Origin: Brachybacterium aquaticum
GTDB taxonomy: Bacteria > Actinomycetota > Actinomycetes > Actinomycetales > Dermabacteraceae
Direction of reading: 5' to 3'
NCBI RefSeq assembly: GCF_014204755.1
Contig: NZ_JACHLZ010000001.1
Location: forward strand, 3,038,001 to 3,102,000
DNA length: 64,000 bases
Numbering within the stretch: the first letter of the stretch is position 1; every line of letters starts with the position of its first letter. Below are positions 50,420-60,076 of this stretch, piece after piece. Both the position numbers and the translations under genes were made by a program. The notes under the pieces are model-generated. The model searched no databases, was not told the DNA's origin, and worked only from the letters and a program-made list of their open reading frames with translations.

Positions 50420-50971
50420 ATGAGAAAGCGTATCCTCGCCGCGCTCGCGAGCGCGGCGTTCGTCCTCGGTCTGGGAATGACCGTCGCACCCGCAGCGGAG
50501 GCCGCACCGTACTGCGGCATCACCTGGGGGTCCCTCCAGAAGTCCAAGGCCGGGATGTCCACGGCCAAGATCACCGATTTCCGCGCCGGCAAGCATGACT
50601 GCTTCGACCGGCTCGTCGTCGACCTGAACTACAAGGTCAAGGGCTACTCCGTGCGCTACGTCGACGTGGTGCGCTCGCCCGGCTCCGGATTCGCTGTGCC
50701 GCTGTCGGGCGCCGCGGATCTCCAGATCACCGTTCTCGCTCCGGCCTATGACGACAACGGCCGGATCACCTACAACCCCCGCTCAAACCCGCGTCAGCTC
50801 GTGAACGTCAGCGGTTACACGACGTTCCGCCAGGTCGCGATGGCGGGCAGCTTCGAGGGCGAGACCACGCTGGGTCTGGGCGTCCGCGCCCGGCTCCCCA
50901 TGAGGGTGCTCGTGCTGGACGGTCCCGGCAACGGGTCCCGCCTCGTCATCGACGTCGCCCACAAGTGGTGA
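50420..50971 (+). CDS. Secreted AMIN-like domain protein
   Basis: 183 residues with a Sec signal peptide (MRKRILAALASAAFVLGLGM, cleavage after AEAA near 28). The mature part is one beta-rich AMIN-like domain: YCGITWGSLQKSKAGMST, HDCFDRLVVDLNYKVKGYSV, TTFRQVAMAGSFEGETTLGL, and ends SRLVIDVAHKW. The single pair of Cys may form a disulfide. AMIN-type domains target proteins to the cell wall; a wall-binding role is inferred. ATG 50420 has GAAGGAGG 5 nt upstream, the strongest ribosome site in this part of the window. Confidence 0.85.
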   Translation: MRKRILAALASAAFVLGLGMTVAPAAEAAPYCGITWGSLQKSKAGMSTAKITDFRAGKHDCFDRLVVDLNYKVKGYSVRYVDVVRSPGSGFAVPLSGAADLQITVLAPAYDDNGRITYNPRSNPRQLVNVSGYTTFRQVAMAGSFEGETTLGLGVRARLPMRVLVLDGPGNGSRLVIDVAHKW

Positions 50972-50995
50972 CCTCGCACCCCGCTCCACCGACGC

Positions 50996-51025
50996 ACCGG
51001 TGATCCCGCCCTCGGGATCACCGGT
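50996..51025. terminator. Bidirectional terminator hairpin
   Basis: Perfect 13-bp arms ACCGGTGATCCCG (50996-51008) and CGGGATCACCGGT (51013-51025), loop CCCT, between the convergent AMIN-like and response-regulator genes. Confidence 0.75.
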
Positions 51026-51043
51026 CCGTCATGTCAGGGCTGC

Positions 51044-51685
51044 TCAGCGGATCAGCCGCCGCTCCCGCGCCACCCGCAGCGCCGCGGTGCGGCTGGTGAC
51101 GCCGAGCTTCTCGTAGAGGTGGACGAGGTGGGTCTTCACCGTGGACTCGGAGATGAACAGCCGTCTGGCGACCTCGCGGTTCGTGGCGCCGGAGGCGAGG
51201 GCCTCGAGGATCTCCGCCTCGCGCGGGGACAGGGCGCCGGCGGGGTCGGTCATCCGCCGCACCAGGCGCTGCTGGACCTCCGGGGAGAGGACGCTGCGGC
51301 CGCTCGCCGCCTCGTGCACGGCGGCGGAGAGCGCCTCGGTCGGGGAATCCTTGAGGACGTAGCCGGTGGCGCCGGCCTCGAGGGCGCCGACGATGTCCGC
51401 CTCGGCGTCGAAGGTGGTCACGGCGAGGACCTGCACGCCGGGATGGGCGGCGCGCAGTCGACGGGTGGTCTCGATGCCGTCGATCCCGGCGCCGAGGTTC
51501 AGGTCCATGAGCACCAGGTCCGGTGCGCCCTCCGGGGCGGCGGCCAGCTCGTCGATCCGCGCGAGCGCCGCCTCGCCGGTGTCGACCTCGGCGACGACCT
51601 CGACGTTCCCGCCGGCCTCGAGCAGGGCGCGCAGCCCGGCACGGACCACGGGGTGGTCGTCCACCATCATCACGCGGATGCTCAT
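51044..51685 (-). CDS. NarL/FixJ-type response regulator
   Basis: 213 residues: receiver domain with VMMVDDHPVVRAGLRALLEA (acidic pair), LVLMDLNLGAGIDGIE (phospho-acceptor Asp) and KDSPTEA (Lys), then a LuxR-type helix-turn-helix (LSPREAEILEALASGATNRE, SESTVKTHLVHLYEKLGVTS). Overlaps the kinase stop by 4 nt. The divergent ABC transporter genes are likely targets. Confidence 0.92.
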   Translation of the reverse strand: MSIRVMMVDDHPVVRAGLRALLEAGGNVEVVAEVDTGEAALARIDELAAAPEGAPDLVLMDLNLGAGIDGIETTRRLRAAHPGVQVLAVTTFDAEADIVGALEAGATGYVLKDSPTEALSAAVHEAASGRSVLSPEVQQRLVRRMTDPAGALSPREAEILEALASGATNREVARRLFISESTVKTHLVHLYEKLGVTSRTAALRVARERRLIR

Positions 51686-52962
51686 CGCGTCTCCCTCTGC
51701 AGGTCAGCCTGTGGCCCCGGCGCCGCGAACGGCAGGGCGAGGCCGACGGTCGTGCCCTCCCCCGGGGTCGAGTCGATGCTCACGGTGCCGCCCGCGGCGG
51801 CGATGCGGGAGCGCAGCAGGCGCAGCCCGTCCCCGCCCTCCCCCGTCGGCCGGGCCGGGGCCGAGGGGTCGAAGCCGATCCCGTCGTCGACGACGTCGAG
51901 GGTGAGCCGGTCCTCGAACCAGCCGAGCGTGAGCACGCACCGCTCGGCGCGCGCGTGGCGAAGCACGTTTGCGAGCAGCGACTGGGCGGCGCGCTGGACG
52001 GTCCCGACCGTGGCCGCGGGCAGCTCGCGGGCCTGCCCGTCCACGCGCAGCTCGAGTCGGGTGGCGGGGGCGAGCGGGGCGGTGCGGTCGACGACGGCGC
52101 GCAGTGCCTGCTCGAGGTCGTCGGCCGACGTGCGCTCGGCGAGGTCGCGCACGAGCAGGCGCGCGTCGGCGAGATTCGCGCGGGCCGTCTCCTCGATGCG
52201 GGTGAAGTCGCCGGCGGCCTGGGGGTGGGCGGCGCCGGCGCTGCGGGAGAGCAGCACGATGGAGTTCAGGCCCTGGGCGAGGGTGTCGTGGATGTCCTGG
52301 GCGAGGCGCTGGCGCTCCTCGGCAACGCCCTTGCGCCGCTCGGAGTCGGCGAGGTCGGCCTGGGCCTCGCGCAGCTGGGCGAGCAGGCGAAGGGTCCGCG
52401 CGGACTCCTCCAGCAGGGAGCGCCACACGGTGTGGGCGACGAGGGTGAACACCGCTCCGACCACGGGGCCCACGATCTCGCCGACGCCGAGGGAGTCCTG
52501 GGCGCCGACGGCGAGCGGGGCGAGTACGGCCCAGGCGGTGACGGCGGCGAGCGCGAGCGGCCCGGCGGGGCGGCCGAGCGTGAACAGGACCAGGAAGAAC
52601 AGCGGGAACGCGACCCACACGAACGCGGCGGAGACGAGCGTCGCGGCGACCCAGGCGGCGAGCAGGCCCAGCATCCAGGCCGGGGAGGGCAGCAGCAGGT
52701 CGGTCGCGGCGACGTCGGCGGGGCCTCGGCCGCGGCGGGCGAGGGCGGAGCCGGCGGCGTAGATCCCGGCGACCAGGAGTGCTGCGGCGATAGCGAGGGC
52801 GGGGTGGACGTGGTCGGCGGTGATCGCGCGCAGCGCCCCGAGCGCCGGCAGCGCCGCGAAGGCCAGGTGCATCGCGCCGCGCAGAACGGTCGCGAGGGTG
52901 CGCGGCGCGGCGGGCTCGGCGGCGCTGGGCAGGGCGGGGTCGGGGGCGGGCAGGGCGGTCAC
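51682..52962 (-). CDS. Sensor histidine kinase (HisKA_3 type)
   Basis: 426 residues from GTG 52962. Several N-terminal membrane helices (LHLAF to GGEIVGPVVGAVFTLV region, about residues 30-180), then ERQRLAQDIHDTLAQGLNSI with the phosphorylated His, and a HATPase domain (LLANVLRHARAERCVLTLGW, DVVDDGIGFDPSAPARPTGE, GLRLLRSRIAAAGGTVSIDS). Partner of the response regulator. The short extracytoplasmic parts suggest sensing within the membrane, as in LiaS or DesK relatives. Confidence 0.92.
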   Translation of the reverse strand: MTALPAPDPALPSAAEPAAPRTLATVLRGAMHLAFAALPALGALRAITADHVHPALAIAAALLVAGIYAAGSALARRGRGPADVAATDLLLPSPAWMLGLLAAWVAATLVSAAFVWVAFPLFFLVLFTLGRPAGPLALAAVTAWAVLAPLAVGAQDSLGVGEIVGPVVGAVFTLVAHTVWRSLLEESARTLRLLAQLREAQADLADSERRKGVAEERQRLAQDIHDTLAQGLNSIVLLSRSAGAAHPQAAGDFTRIEETARANLADARLLVRDLAERTSADDLEQALRAVVDRTAPLAPATRLELRVDGQARELPAATVGTVQRAAQSLLANVLRHARAERCVLTLGWFEDRLTLDVVDDGIGFDPSAPARPTGEGGDGLRLLRSRIAAAGGTVSIDSTPGEGTTVGLALPFAAPGPQADLQRETR

Positions 52963-53092
52963 CCGGCCACTCTAGGTCCGCGCGCTCCGCGCGGCATCGT
53001 CCGAAAGGACCGGTCCGGAACGGTCCGTCCGTCGGCCGACGGGGCCCTCGCGGGCCGATGTGCCCGGGCGCCGGCGGCGATGGGATGGGGGC

Positions 53093-54175
53093 ATGTTCGT
53101 CGCACTGAGAGACATCGTCCACGCCAAGGGGAGGTTCACGCTGATGATCGGCGTGATCGCCCTGCTCACCCTCCTGCTGGTGCTGCTCACGGGCCTCACC
53201 CGGGGCCTCGCCCACCAGAACATCTCCGCCATCGAGGAGCTCCCGGCCGATGCCGTGGTCCTCACCCCCACCCTCGGGGACTCCGTCTCCTGGGCCGACT
53301 CGCAGATCACGACCGACCAGGCCGCGACCTGGGAGGACACCCCCGGGCTCGGGACCGAGCCGCTGTCGGTCGGGCAGATGAGGATCGCGGCCGACGACGC
53401 CGTGACCTCACTGGCCCTGTTCGGCATCGCCCCGGACGGCGAGGTCGCCGCCGCTCTGCCCGCTGCGCCCGCCGACGGCGAGGTGCTGCTGCCGGCCGAC
53501 ATCGCGGACGCACTCGACGTCGCCACCGGCGACCCCGTCAGCGTCAACGGCCAGGACCTCACCGTCGCCGGCACCGTGGGGACGACCTGGTACTCCCACT
53601 CCGAGGTCGGGTACGTGGACGCGGCGACCTTCCGATCGCTCGCCCACCAGGGTGAGGACACGGCGGGCAGCGCGCTGCTGGTGCGCGACGGGGGCGAGGG
53701 TGCGGAGGCTCCTGCCGCCGTGAGCGCCGCGGACGCCACCGGCACCCGCGTGATGAGCGTGGGCGCCTCGCTGCAGGCGCTGCCGAGCTACTCCTCGGAG
53801 AACGGCTCCCTCACCCTCATCCAGGCCTTCCTCTACGGCATCTCCGCCCTGGTCACGATCGCGTTCCTGTCCGTGTGGACGATCCAGCGCACCCGCGACA
53901 TTGCGGTGCTGCGCGCCCTCGGCGCGACCGGCGGCTACGTGCTGCGGGACACCGTGGGCCAGGCCGCGATCCTGCTCGTCGTCGGCGCGGCCGTGGGAGG
54001 TCTCGTCGGCGGCGCCGGCGGGGCGGCCCTCGCGACCGTCGCCCCCTTCGAGTCCTCCGCGCTCACCGTCGCCCTGCCGGTCGGCGGGGTGCTCGTCATC
54101 GGGCTGCTCGGCTCGATCCTCGCCACCCGGCGCGTCACCCGCGTCGATCCGCTGCTCGCCCTGGGAGGGAACTGA
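53093..54175 (+). CDS. ABC transporter permease (FtsX/MacB type)
   Basis: 360 residues: MFVALRDIVHAKGRF, first helix FTLMIGVIALLTLLLVLLTG, a large extracytoplasmic domain of about 200 residues, then three C-terminal helices (FLYGISALVTIAFLSVWTIQ, RDIAVLRALGATGGYVLRDT, AAILLVVGAAVGGLVGGAGG) with the FtsX signature. Such exporters with a cytosolic ATPase move lipids, peptides or antibiotics out. Divergent from the two-component genes and probably controlled by them. Confidence 0.9.
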   Translation: MFVALRDIVHAKGRFTLMIGVIALLTLLLVLLTGLTRGLAHQNISAIEELPADAVVLTPTLGDSVSWADSQITTDQAATWEDTPGLGTEPLSVGQMRIAADDAVTSLALFGIAPDGEVAAALPAAPADGEVLLPADIADALDVATGDPVSVNGQDLTVAGTVGTTWYSHSEVGYVDAATFRSLAHQGEDTAGSALLVRDGGEGAEAPAAVSAADATGTRVMSVGASLQALPSYSSENGSLTLIQAFLYGISALVTIAFLSVWTIQRTRDIAVLRALGATGGYVLRDTVGQAAILLVVGAAVGGLVGGAGGAALATVAPFESSALTVALPVGGVLVIGLLGSILATRRVTRVDPLLALGGN

Positions 54176-54180
54176 TCCCC

Positions 54181-54945
54181 ATGCACACCACCGAACCCAC
54201 TGCCACCACTGACAGCACTGTCATCACCGCCCCCGCCCTCGAGATCTCCGGGGTGAGCGTGCGCTATCCCGACGGTCGCGAGGCCGACGGCACTCCCCGC
54301 ACCGTCACCGCGCTCGACGACGCGCACCTGAGCGTCGGCCGCGGCGAGTTCGCGGTCATCCTCGGCCCCTCGGGCTCGGGGAAGTCCACCCTCCTCTCGG
54401 TCGCCGCCGGGCTCGTCGTCCCCGATGCTGGGCACGTGCTCGTGGGCGGCACGGACCTCGCCGGCCTCTCCGAGAAGCGCCGCACCGCAGTGCGCCGCGA
54501 CCGGATCGGCGTGGTCTTCCAGCAGCCGAACCTGCTGCCCGCCCTCACCGTGCGCAAGCAGCTCACCATCACCGGGCACATCGCAGGGCTCCGCGGGCGC
54601 GCGCTGCAGGCGCTCGGCGAGCGGGCCGACGCGATGCTCGAGCGGGTGGGCATGGGCGAGTACGCCCGGCGCCGCCCCCATGAGCTCTCCGGCGGCCAGC
54701 GTCAGCGGGTGAACATCGCCCGCGCGCTGGTGACGGATCCGGCGGTGCTGCTGGTGGACGAGCCGACCAGCGCCCTGGACCACGAGCGCTCCCGCGCCGT
54801 GGTGGACCTGCTGGTGGGGATCACCCGCGAGCTGCAGGTGGGCACCGTGATGGTCACCCACGACGAGGAGTTCGCCGAGGACGCGGACCGCGTCATCTCC
54901 CTGCGCGACGGGCACGTGCATGCGCTGGAGACCGCGGAGGCGTGA
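54181..54945 (+). CDS. ABC transporter ATP-binding protein (LolD/MacB type)
   Basis: 254 residues: Walker A GPSGSGKSTLLSV, Q-loop VFQQPNLLPALTV, signature HELSGGQRQRVNIARAL, Walker B AVLLVDEPTSALD, H-loop VMVTHDEEFAEDADRV. Partner of the FtsX-type permease, 5 nt downstream. The insert at 30-45 (YPDGREADGTPRTVT) is slightly long for the family. Confidence 0.92.
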   Translation: MHTTEPTATTDSTVITAPALEISGVSVRYPDGREADGTPRTVTALDDAHLSVGRGEFAVILGPSGSGKSTLLSVAAGLVVPDAGHVLVGGTDLAGLSEKRRTAVRRDRIGVVFQQPNLLPALTVRKQLTITGHIAGLRGRALQALGERADAMLERVGMGEYARRRPHELSGGQRQRVNIARALVTDPAVLLVDEPTSALDHERSRAVVDLLVGITRELQVGTVMVTHDEEFAEDADRVISLRDGHVHALETAEA

Positions 54946-54997
54946 GCCTGCTGACCGCCGGAACGGTCGGACGCCCTGTGCTCTCCTCCACCCCGGG

Positions 54998-56416
54998 TCA
55001 GCGGCACGCCGCGGCGAGATCTGCGGCCAGGGCGTCCAGCTCGGCGTCGTCGAGGTCGTGGACGGTGATCCTCAGGTGATCCTCCGCTGCGGCGCCGGGC
55101 TCGTCCGGGACCAGGCGGAACTCGTCCCCGGTGCGCACCAGCCAGCCGCTCCGCGCGAGGTCGGCCGCGACCTGCGCGGCGGGACGGGGCACCGGCACCC
55201 ACAGGCTCATCCCGTCCCCGGGGGTCACCGGCACGCCCTGGGCGGTGAAGCGGCGGGCGGCCTCGGCGCTGCGCTCGGCATAGTGGTCGCCGGCGCGCTC
55301 GATGATCTCCCGCGTCCCCTCCGCGCGCAGCATGCCGTGGGCGAGGCGCTGCAGCAGGTGGCTCACCCAGGTGGTGCCGGGGCTGAGGCGCAGGGCCAGG
55401 CGCCGCGCGGTCTCCGGATCGGTGGCGGTGACGGCGAGGCACAGGTCCGGGCCGAGGAACTTCGAGACCGAGCGGATCAGCGCCCACCGCCGGTGCTCCG
55501 CGGGGACCACCGAGCGGAAGGGGCTGCGGGAGAGCATCGAGTAGTAGTCGTCCTGGATGACCAGCACGTACGGGTGCTCCGCGAGCACCTGTCGCAGCTC
55601 CTCCGCGCGCTGCTCGGTGAGCGAGGCGCCCGTCGGGTTCTGGGCGCGCGGGGTGAGCACCACGGCCCGGGCCCCGGCCTCGAGCGCGGCGCGCAGACCG
55701 TCCGGGGTCATGCCTTCGTCGTCGACCGGCACCGGGTGCGCGCGGTAGCCGGCGTGGCGGACGGTCTGGATGCTCGCGAGGAAGCAGGGGTCCTCGAGCG
55801 CGACCGCGTCGTCGCGGGTCAGGGCCTGGGTGAGCAGGCGCTCGATCGCGTCGACGGCGCCGCTGGTCAGCGTCAGGGCGATCTCCGCGCCGCCGTCGCC
55901 GCCCGCGTCGGCGCTGCCCGGCCCGTCGGCCGCACGGGTCCCGCCCGGCACGTCGGGCGCCATCCACCCCCGCGCCCAGGCCTCGAAGCCGGGGTCGATG
56001 ACCGGTTCGCCGTAGAGCACGGGGCGGCCGACGACGCCGGGCAGCACGGGCGCGGGATCGGGGATGAGGGCGGGGGCGGGGTTGCCGGTGCCGAGGTCGC
56101 GCAGCGTTCCCGCGGGAACGTCTGCGGAGAGCCCTGCGAGCGTGGAGGCGGCGGCGAAGCCCTCCTGGGGGACATCGGGGGTGCCGGCCACGCGGGTGCC
56201 GGCGCGACCCTGTCCGACGACGACCCCGTCGCGGGCGAGGCGGCGATAGGCGGCAACGGCGGTGTTGCGGTTGACGCCGAGGCGCTCGGCGAGGGCGCGC
56301 ACCGGCGGGAGCAGGTCAGCGGCCCCGAGCTCGCCGCGCTCGACGAGGGACCGCACACTGCCCGCGATCTCCGCCGCGGTGGTGCCGCTGATCTGCGCGC
56401 TCGCGGGGGCCTCCAC
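54998..56416 (-). CDS. pdxR: MocR-type regulator PdxR (GntR-aminotransferase fusion)
   Basis: 472 residues from GTG 56416. N-terminal GntR helix-turn-helix (IAGSVRSLVERGELGAADLL, LAERLGVNRNTAVAAYRRLA) joined to a fold-type I aminotransferase domain; the PLP-binding Lys is in IRSVSKFLGPDLCLAV. It senses PLP and activates pdxST, from which it diverges with 134 bp between starts. TACACT 7 nt before GTG makes it probably leaderless. The longer 525-codon frame has no other support. Confidence 0.9.
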   Translation of the reverse strand: MEAPASAQISGTTAAEIAGSVRSLVERGELGAADLLPPVRALAERLGVNRNTAVAAYRRLARDGVVVGQGRAGTRVAGTPDVPQEGFAAASTLAGLSADVPAGTLRDLGTGNPAPALIPDPAPVLPGVVGRPVLYGEPVIDPGFEAWARGWMAPDVPGGTRAADGPGSADAGGDGGAEIALTLTSGAVDAIERLLTQALTRDDAVALEDPCFLASIQTVRHAGYRAHPVPVDDEGMTPDGLRAALEAGARAVVLTPRAQNPTGASLTEQRAEELRQVLAEHPYVLVIQDDYYSMLSRSPFRSVVPAEHRRWALIRSVSKFLGPDLCLAVTATDPETARRLALRLSPGTTWVSHLLQRLAHGMLRAEGTREIIERAGDHYAERSAEAARRFTAQGVPVTPGDGMSLWVPVPRPAAQVAADLARSGWLVRTGDEFRLVPDEPGAAAEDHLRITVHDLDDAELDALAADLAAACR

Positions 56417-56423
56417 GTGCTCG

Positions 56424-56429
56424 AGTGTA
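56424..56429 (-). promoter_or_regulatory. -10 box, leaderless start of pdxR
   Basis: TACACT on the minus strand, 7 nt before GTG 56416. Confidence 0.5.
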
Positions 56430-56460
56430 GGGCGGCCGTCGGCCCCGTGGCCCGCCCGTG

Positions 56461-56487
56461 CTACCTTTTGGCCTAGATCAAAGTGGT
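56461..56487. promoter_or_regulatory. Probable PdxR operator
   Basis: An inverted pair: minus strand TAGGCCAAAAGG and plus strand TAGATCAAAGTGG, around CCTAG. AAAGTGG is like the core of PdxR sites in corynebacteria. It lies between pdxR and pdxS. Confidence 0.55.
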
Positions 56488-56550
56488 GCAGGGAGGGTCG
56501 CGGCGTCAGGAGCCGTCGGCCCGCGCCGCGCGAGCTGCGAAGGAGCTCCG

Positions 56551-57471
56551 ATGAGCGCCCCTGCCCCCACCGCACCCACCTCTGCTGTGCCCAGCACCGG
56601 CACCCGCACCGTCAAGCGCGGCCTCGCCGAGATGCTCAAGGGCGGCGTCATCATGGACGTCGTCACCCCCGAGCAGGCCCGCATCGCCGAGGACGCGGGC
56701 GCCGTGGCCGTCATGGCGCTCGAACGGGTCCCGGCCGACATCCGCGCCGAGGGCGGGGTCTCCCGCATGAGCGACCCCGACATGATCGACGGCATCATCG
56801 AGGCCGTCTCGATCCCGGTCATGGCCAAGGCCCGCATCGGCCACTTCGTGGAGGCGCAGGTGCTGCAGGAGCTGGGCGTGGACTACATCGACGAATCCGA
56901 GGTCCTCTCCCCGGCGGACTACACGCACCACATCGACAAGCACCGCTTCACCGTCCCGTTCGTCTGCGGCGCGACGAACCTCGGCGAGGCCCTGCGCCGC
57001 ATCAGCGAGGGCGCGGCGATGATCCGCTCCAAGGGCGAGGCCGGCACCGGCGACGTCTCCGAGGCCACCAAGCACATCCGCCGCATCCGTGCGGAGATCG
57101 CGGGCCTGCGCCACCTGAGCCCGGATGAGCTATACGTCGCGGCGAAGGAGCTCCAGGCCCCCTACGACCTGGTCGCGGAGGTCGCCGAGACCGGTGAGCT
57201 GCCGGTGGTGCTGTTCACCGCGGGCGGGGTCGCGACCCCGGCGGACGCCGCGATGATGATGCAGCTCGGGGCCGACGGGGTGTTCGTCGGCTCCGGGATC
57301 TTCAAGTCCGGCGAGCCCGCGAAGCGCGCCGCCGCGGTCGTGAAGGCGACGGCCTTCCACGACGATCCCGCGGTGATCGCCGAGGTGTCCCGCGGTCTCG
57401 GCGAGGCGATGGTCGGCATCAACGTCGCCGACCTGCCCGCCCCGCACCGCCTGGCCGAGCGCGGCTGGTGA
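56551..57471 (+). CDS. pdxS: Pyridoxal 5-phosphate synthase subunit PdxS
   Basis: 306 residues, full length: [20 protein letters not shown] with the first active-site Lys/Asp region, [40 protein letters not shown] with the second Lys, and [20 protein letters not shown] (phosphate site). Forms PLP from ribose 5-phosphate, glyceraldehyde 3-phosphate and ammonia from PdxT. AAGGAG lies 5 nt before ATG 56551. Overlaps pdxT by 4 nt. Confidence 0.97.
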   Translation: MSAPAPTAPTSAVPSTGTRTVKRGLAEMLKGGVIMDVVTPEQARIAEDAGAVAVMALERVPADIRAEGGVSRMSDPDMIDGIIEAVSIPVMAKARIGHFVEAQVLQELGVDYIDESEVLSPADYTHHIDKHRFTVPFVCGATNLGEALRRISEGAAMIRSKGEAGTGDVSEATKHIRRIRAEIAGLRHLSPDELYVAAKELQAPYDLVAEVAETGELPVVLFTAGGVATPADAAMMMQLGADGVFVGSGIFKSGEPAKRAAAVVKATAFHDDPAVIAEVSRGLGEAMVGINVADLPAPHRLAERGW

Positions 57472-58073
57472 GCGCCCCGATCGCGCTCCGGGTCGGGATC
57501 CTCGCCCTGCAGGGGGACGTGCGCGAGCACGCCCGCACCCTGCAGCGGCTGGGGGCCGAGGCGGCGGAGGTGCGCCGTCCCGCCGAGCTGGAGGGCCTCG
57601 ACGCGCTCGTGCTTCCGGGCGGGGAGTCCAGCGTGATCGACAAGCTCTCGCGGCAGTTCGGGCTGCGGGAGCCGCTGCGCGCCGCGATCGTGGACGGACT
57701 GCCTGTGTACGGGACGTGCGCGGGGATGATCCTGCTGGCGGACCGGGTCGAGGACGCGATCGCGGGGCAGCAGACCCTCGGCGGGCTCGACGTCACGGTG
57801 CGCCGCAACGCCTTCGGCCGGCAGACGGAGTCCTTCGAGACCACGCTCGCGGTGCCGGCGCTCGGCCCCGCGCCGGTGACGGCGACCTTCATCCGGGCCC
57901 CCGAGGTGACGGAGGTCGGCCCGGGCGCCACCGTCCTGGCGCAGCTCGAGGACGGGCGGATCGTGGCCGTCGAGCAGGGGTCGCTGCTGGCGACGGCCTT
58001 CCATCCGGAGGTCGCCGGGGAGGACCGCTTCCACCGCCGGCTGCTCGAGCGCGCGGCGGCACGGCGGGGTTGA
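57468..58073 (+). CDS. pdxT: Pyridoxal 5-phosphate synthase glutaminase subunit PdxT
   Basis: 201 residues, class I glutaminase: [32 protein letters not shown], nucleophile Cys84 in [10 protein letters not shown] and the His-Glu pair in [14 protein letters not shown]. Releases ammonia from glutamine for PdxS. GTG 57468 lies across the pdxS stop codon. Confidence 0.97.
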   Translation: MSAPIALRVGILALQGDVREHARTLQRLGAEAAEVRRPAELEGLDALVLPGGESSVIDKLSRQFGLREPLRAAIVDGLPVYGTCAGMILLADRVEDAIAGQQTLGGLDVTVRRNAFGRQTESFETTLAVPALGPAPVTATFIRAPEVTEVGPGATVLAQLEDGRIVAVEQGSLLATAFHPEVAGEDRFHRRLLERAAARRG

Positions 58074-58122
58074 GGGCGGCACGGCTGAGGGCGGCCGACG
58101 GGGTCAGTCCGGACCCGGACAT

Positions 58123-58164
58123 GACAGCGGCCGGCCCCTCCTCGTGGAGGGACCGGCCGCTGTC
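58123..58164. terminator. Strong hairpin between pdxT and sodA
   Basis: 19-nt arms (58123-58141 and 58146-58164) with one mismatch, loop TCGT, then TTGTC; between convergent genes. Confidence 0.8.
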
Positions 58165-58210
58165 TTGTCACTCCCCCGCGATGACGGGAAGGGAGCGAGC
58201 GGAGTGGGGC

Positions 58211-58840
58211 TCAGGCGCCGGGGACGACGATCCCGGACGCGTTCGAGCGGGCGTTCTCGAACCGTGCCTGGACATCCGCCCAGTTCACGATGTCCCAGAT
58301 CGCCTTGACGTAATCGGCCTTCACGTTCTGGTAGTCCAGGTAGAAGGCGTGCTCCCACATGTCCAGCTGGAACAGCGGGATCGTCGCGACCGGCACACCG
58401 TTCTGCTGATCGTAGAACTGCTCGATCACCAGGTTCCCACCGGCCGGCTCGTAGGCGAGCACGGCCCAGCCGGAGCCCTGGATGCCCAGCGCCGCCGCGG
58501 TGAAGTGCGCACGGAACGCGTCGAACGAGCCGAAGTACTCATCGATCGCGGCCGCCAGCTCGCCGGTCGGCTTGTCGCCGCCCTCCGGGGAGAGGTTCTT
58601 CCAGAAGATCGAGTGGTTGGTGTGACCGCCCAGGTTGAACGCGAGGTCCTTCGAGAGCTGGTTGATCGACCCGAAGTCGTTCGCCTCCCGCGCCGCCGCG
58701 AGCTTCTCCAGCGCCGTGTTCGCGCCCTTGACGTAGGTCGCGTGGTGCTTGGAGTGGTGCAGCTCCATGATCCGGCCCGAGATCGAGGGATCCAGCGCCC
58801 CGTAGTCGTAGTCGAGATCCGGAAGCGTGTAGTCCGCCAT
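58211..58840 (-). CDS. sodA: Superoxide dismutase (Mn type)
   Basis: 209 residues. Metal ligands His28, His76 ([10 protein letters not shown]), Asp160 and His164 (DMWEHAFY) are all present. GGHTNH and [13 protein letters not shown] are of the manganese kind. No signal peptide, so cytosolic. GAAAGGAC precedes ATG 58840. Confidence 0.96.
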   Translation of the reverse strand: MADYTLPDLDYDYGALDPSISGRIMELHHSKHHATYVKGANTALEKLAAAREANDFGSINQLSKDLAFNLGGHTNHSIFWKNLSPEGGDKPTGELAAAIDEYFGSFDAFRAHFTAAALGIQGSGWAVLAYEPAGGNLVIEQFYDQQNGVPVATIPLFQLDMWEHAFYLDYQNVKADYVKAIWDIVNWADVQARFENARSNASGIVVPGA

Positions 58841-59018
58841 GATCAGTCCTTTCGTCGAGGTGATGCCTCAACCCTAGATCCTCCCGCCCGGCAGTGGGCA
58901 GCCAGGGCGTCATCGTTCGTCACCAGCGCAATCGGTCACCTCCGCCCATGCGCCTGCCCCCGTCGATTCTCATGAACTCCTCGGACTCGTCGCGCGGAAT
59001 CATCACCCGCCCTCCTCG

Positions 59019-59714
59019 TCATGTCGTGACGTCCCGCGCGAGGTGGCGCGGGCGCTCGGCCTCGGTGGCGGGCCTACCCGGCAGGTCCCGGAACCACTCC
59101 TGGTTGAAGGGCCCGCCGCCGTCAGCTTCAGGACGCCACCAGACGCCTGCCTCGTCGACCTCTGCCCCCTCGAACCCTGCCCCTTCCCACCGCAGCAGGG
59201 CCACGGTGCGCTTACCGACCACGCGGCAGACGAGACCGCGGTCCAGATACGTCGCGGCCATGGCGACCGCGACATCCCCCTCACCGTTGTCGTATCCGTC
59301 GGGGCTGTTCACCGTCCAAGGGCCGATGTCCACCTCGAGCTCCTCCCCGATCTCGTCATCCTGCTCGGAGAGCTCCTCGACCCGCCGGACGACCACCCGC
59401 CGCTGGGCCGCCCCCTGTGCGGTGAGCGTGATGTCCCCGTCCTCACCGACCCGACGGCTCACGGGGCTCGAGCACTGCGACAGGATGGCTGTCGCAACGA
59501 TCTCGCGGCTCGTCTCCTCCTCCGGCCCCCCGATGAGGACGACACCCGTCTCGGGAAGCCGCACTCGCGGCTCCCTCCTCACCATGGCCAGGACCTCTTC
59601 CACGGCCCCGAAGACCGCGGCTATGGGAAGGAGGACGACCATCACTGCGAGCCACAGCGGCGCGAGCACGATCCACCCCAGGACGGTGCCCGCAGCGGTG
59701 AACAGCGTCCTCAT
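59019..59714 (-). CDS. Uncharacterised membrane-anchored protein
   Basis: 231 residues: two closely spaced N-terminal helices (LFTAAGTVLGWIVLAPLWLA, VMVVLLPIAAVFGAVEEVLA), then a soluble part of about 190 residues with acidic clusters (ELSEQDDEIGEELEVD) and two sequential halves, ETGVVLIGGPEEETSREIVA and DGYDNGEGDVAVAMAATYLD. No family recognised. Start ATG 59714 because AGGGAGGGA lies 6 nt upstream. Confidence 0.6.
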   Translation of the reverse strand: MRTLFTAAGTVLGWIVLAPLWLAVMVVLLPIAAVFGAVEEVLAMVRREPRVRLPETGVVLIGGPEEETSREIVATAILSQCSSPVSRRVGEDGDITLTAQGAAQRRVVVRRVEELSEQDDEIGEELEVDIGPWTVNSPDGYDNGEGDVAVAMAATYLDRGLVCRVVGKRTVALLRWEGAGFEGAEVDEAGVWWRPEADGGGPFNQEWFRDLPGRPATEAERPRHLARDVTT

Positions 59715-60076
59715 GAACCGTCCCTCCCTTCCGTGTCCGGAAGGTCCGTCCCTTCCGTGTCCGCCGACCAGTCCCGCAGCACTGAGCGGTCCCCCATGCA
59801 GCGGAGGCGGCGAAGCAAGGCTCGTCCCTCCGTGAGTGGGGTGGTCATTCCGGCTCCCGGGCGTCGTCGGATCAGAGCGGGCGCGGCATGTCATGGTCCG
59901 TCTGCTCGCGTCCGCGAATCGTACTGCGACCTGCGGCCCCCTGGAGGTTGACGGTCCTCGAGCAGGCACCGGCACCGGTGATCGATCCCGTGCTCGCTCG
60001 TGCAGGTCGCGTGCCATCGGCCGCGTGGAGCCGCGCCGCGCGCCCGCCGACCTCCCCACCGCTCTACGATGCGGGC
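59715..60076. other. Divergent intergenic region
   Basis: No gene visible; it contains the promoters of two divergent membrane-protein genes. The direct repeat TCCCTTCCGTGTCCG occurs twice near 59734 and 59749. Confidence 0.35.
60065..60070 (+). promoter_or_regulatory. -10 box, leaderless start
   Basis: TACGAT, 6 nt before ATG 60077. Confidence 0.55.

Noticed and set aside
54181-54945. Two-component system plus ABC genes as a proven bacitracin-type resistance module
   Set aside because: The layout is suggestive, but the permease has the FtsX/MacB size of 360 residues and not the long BceB form, so the name is not justified.
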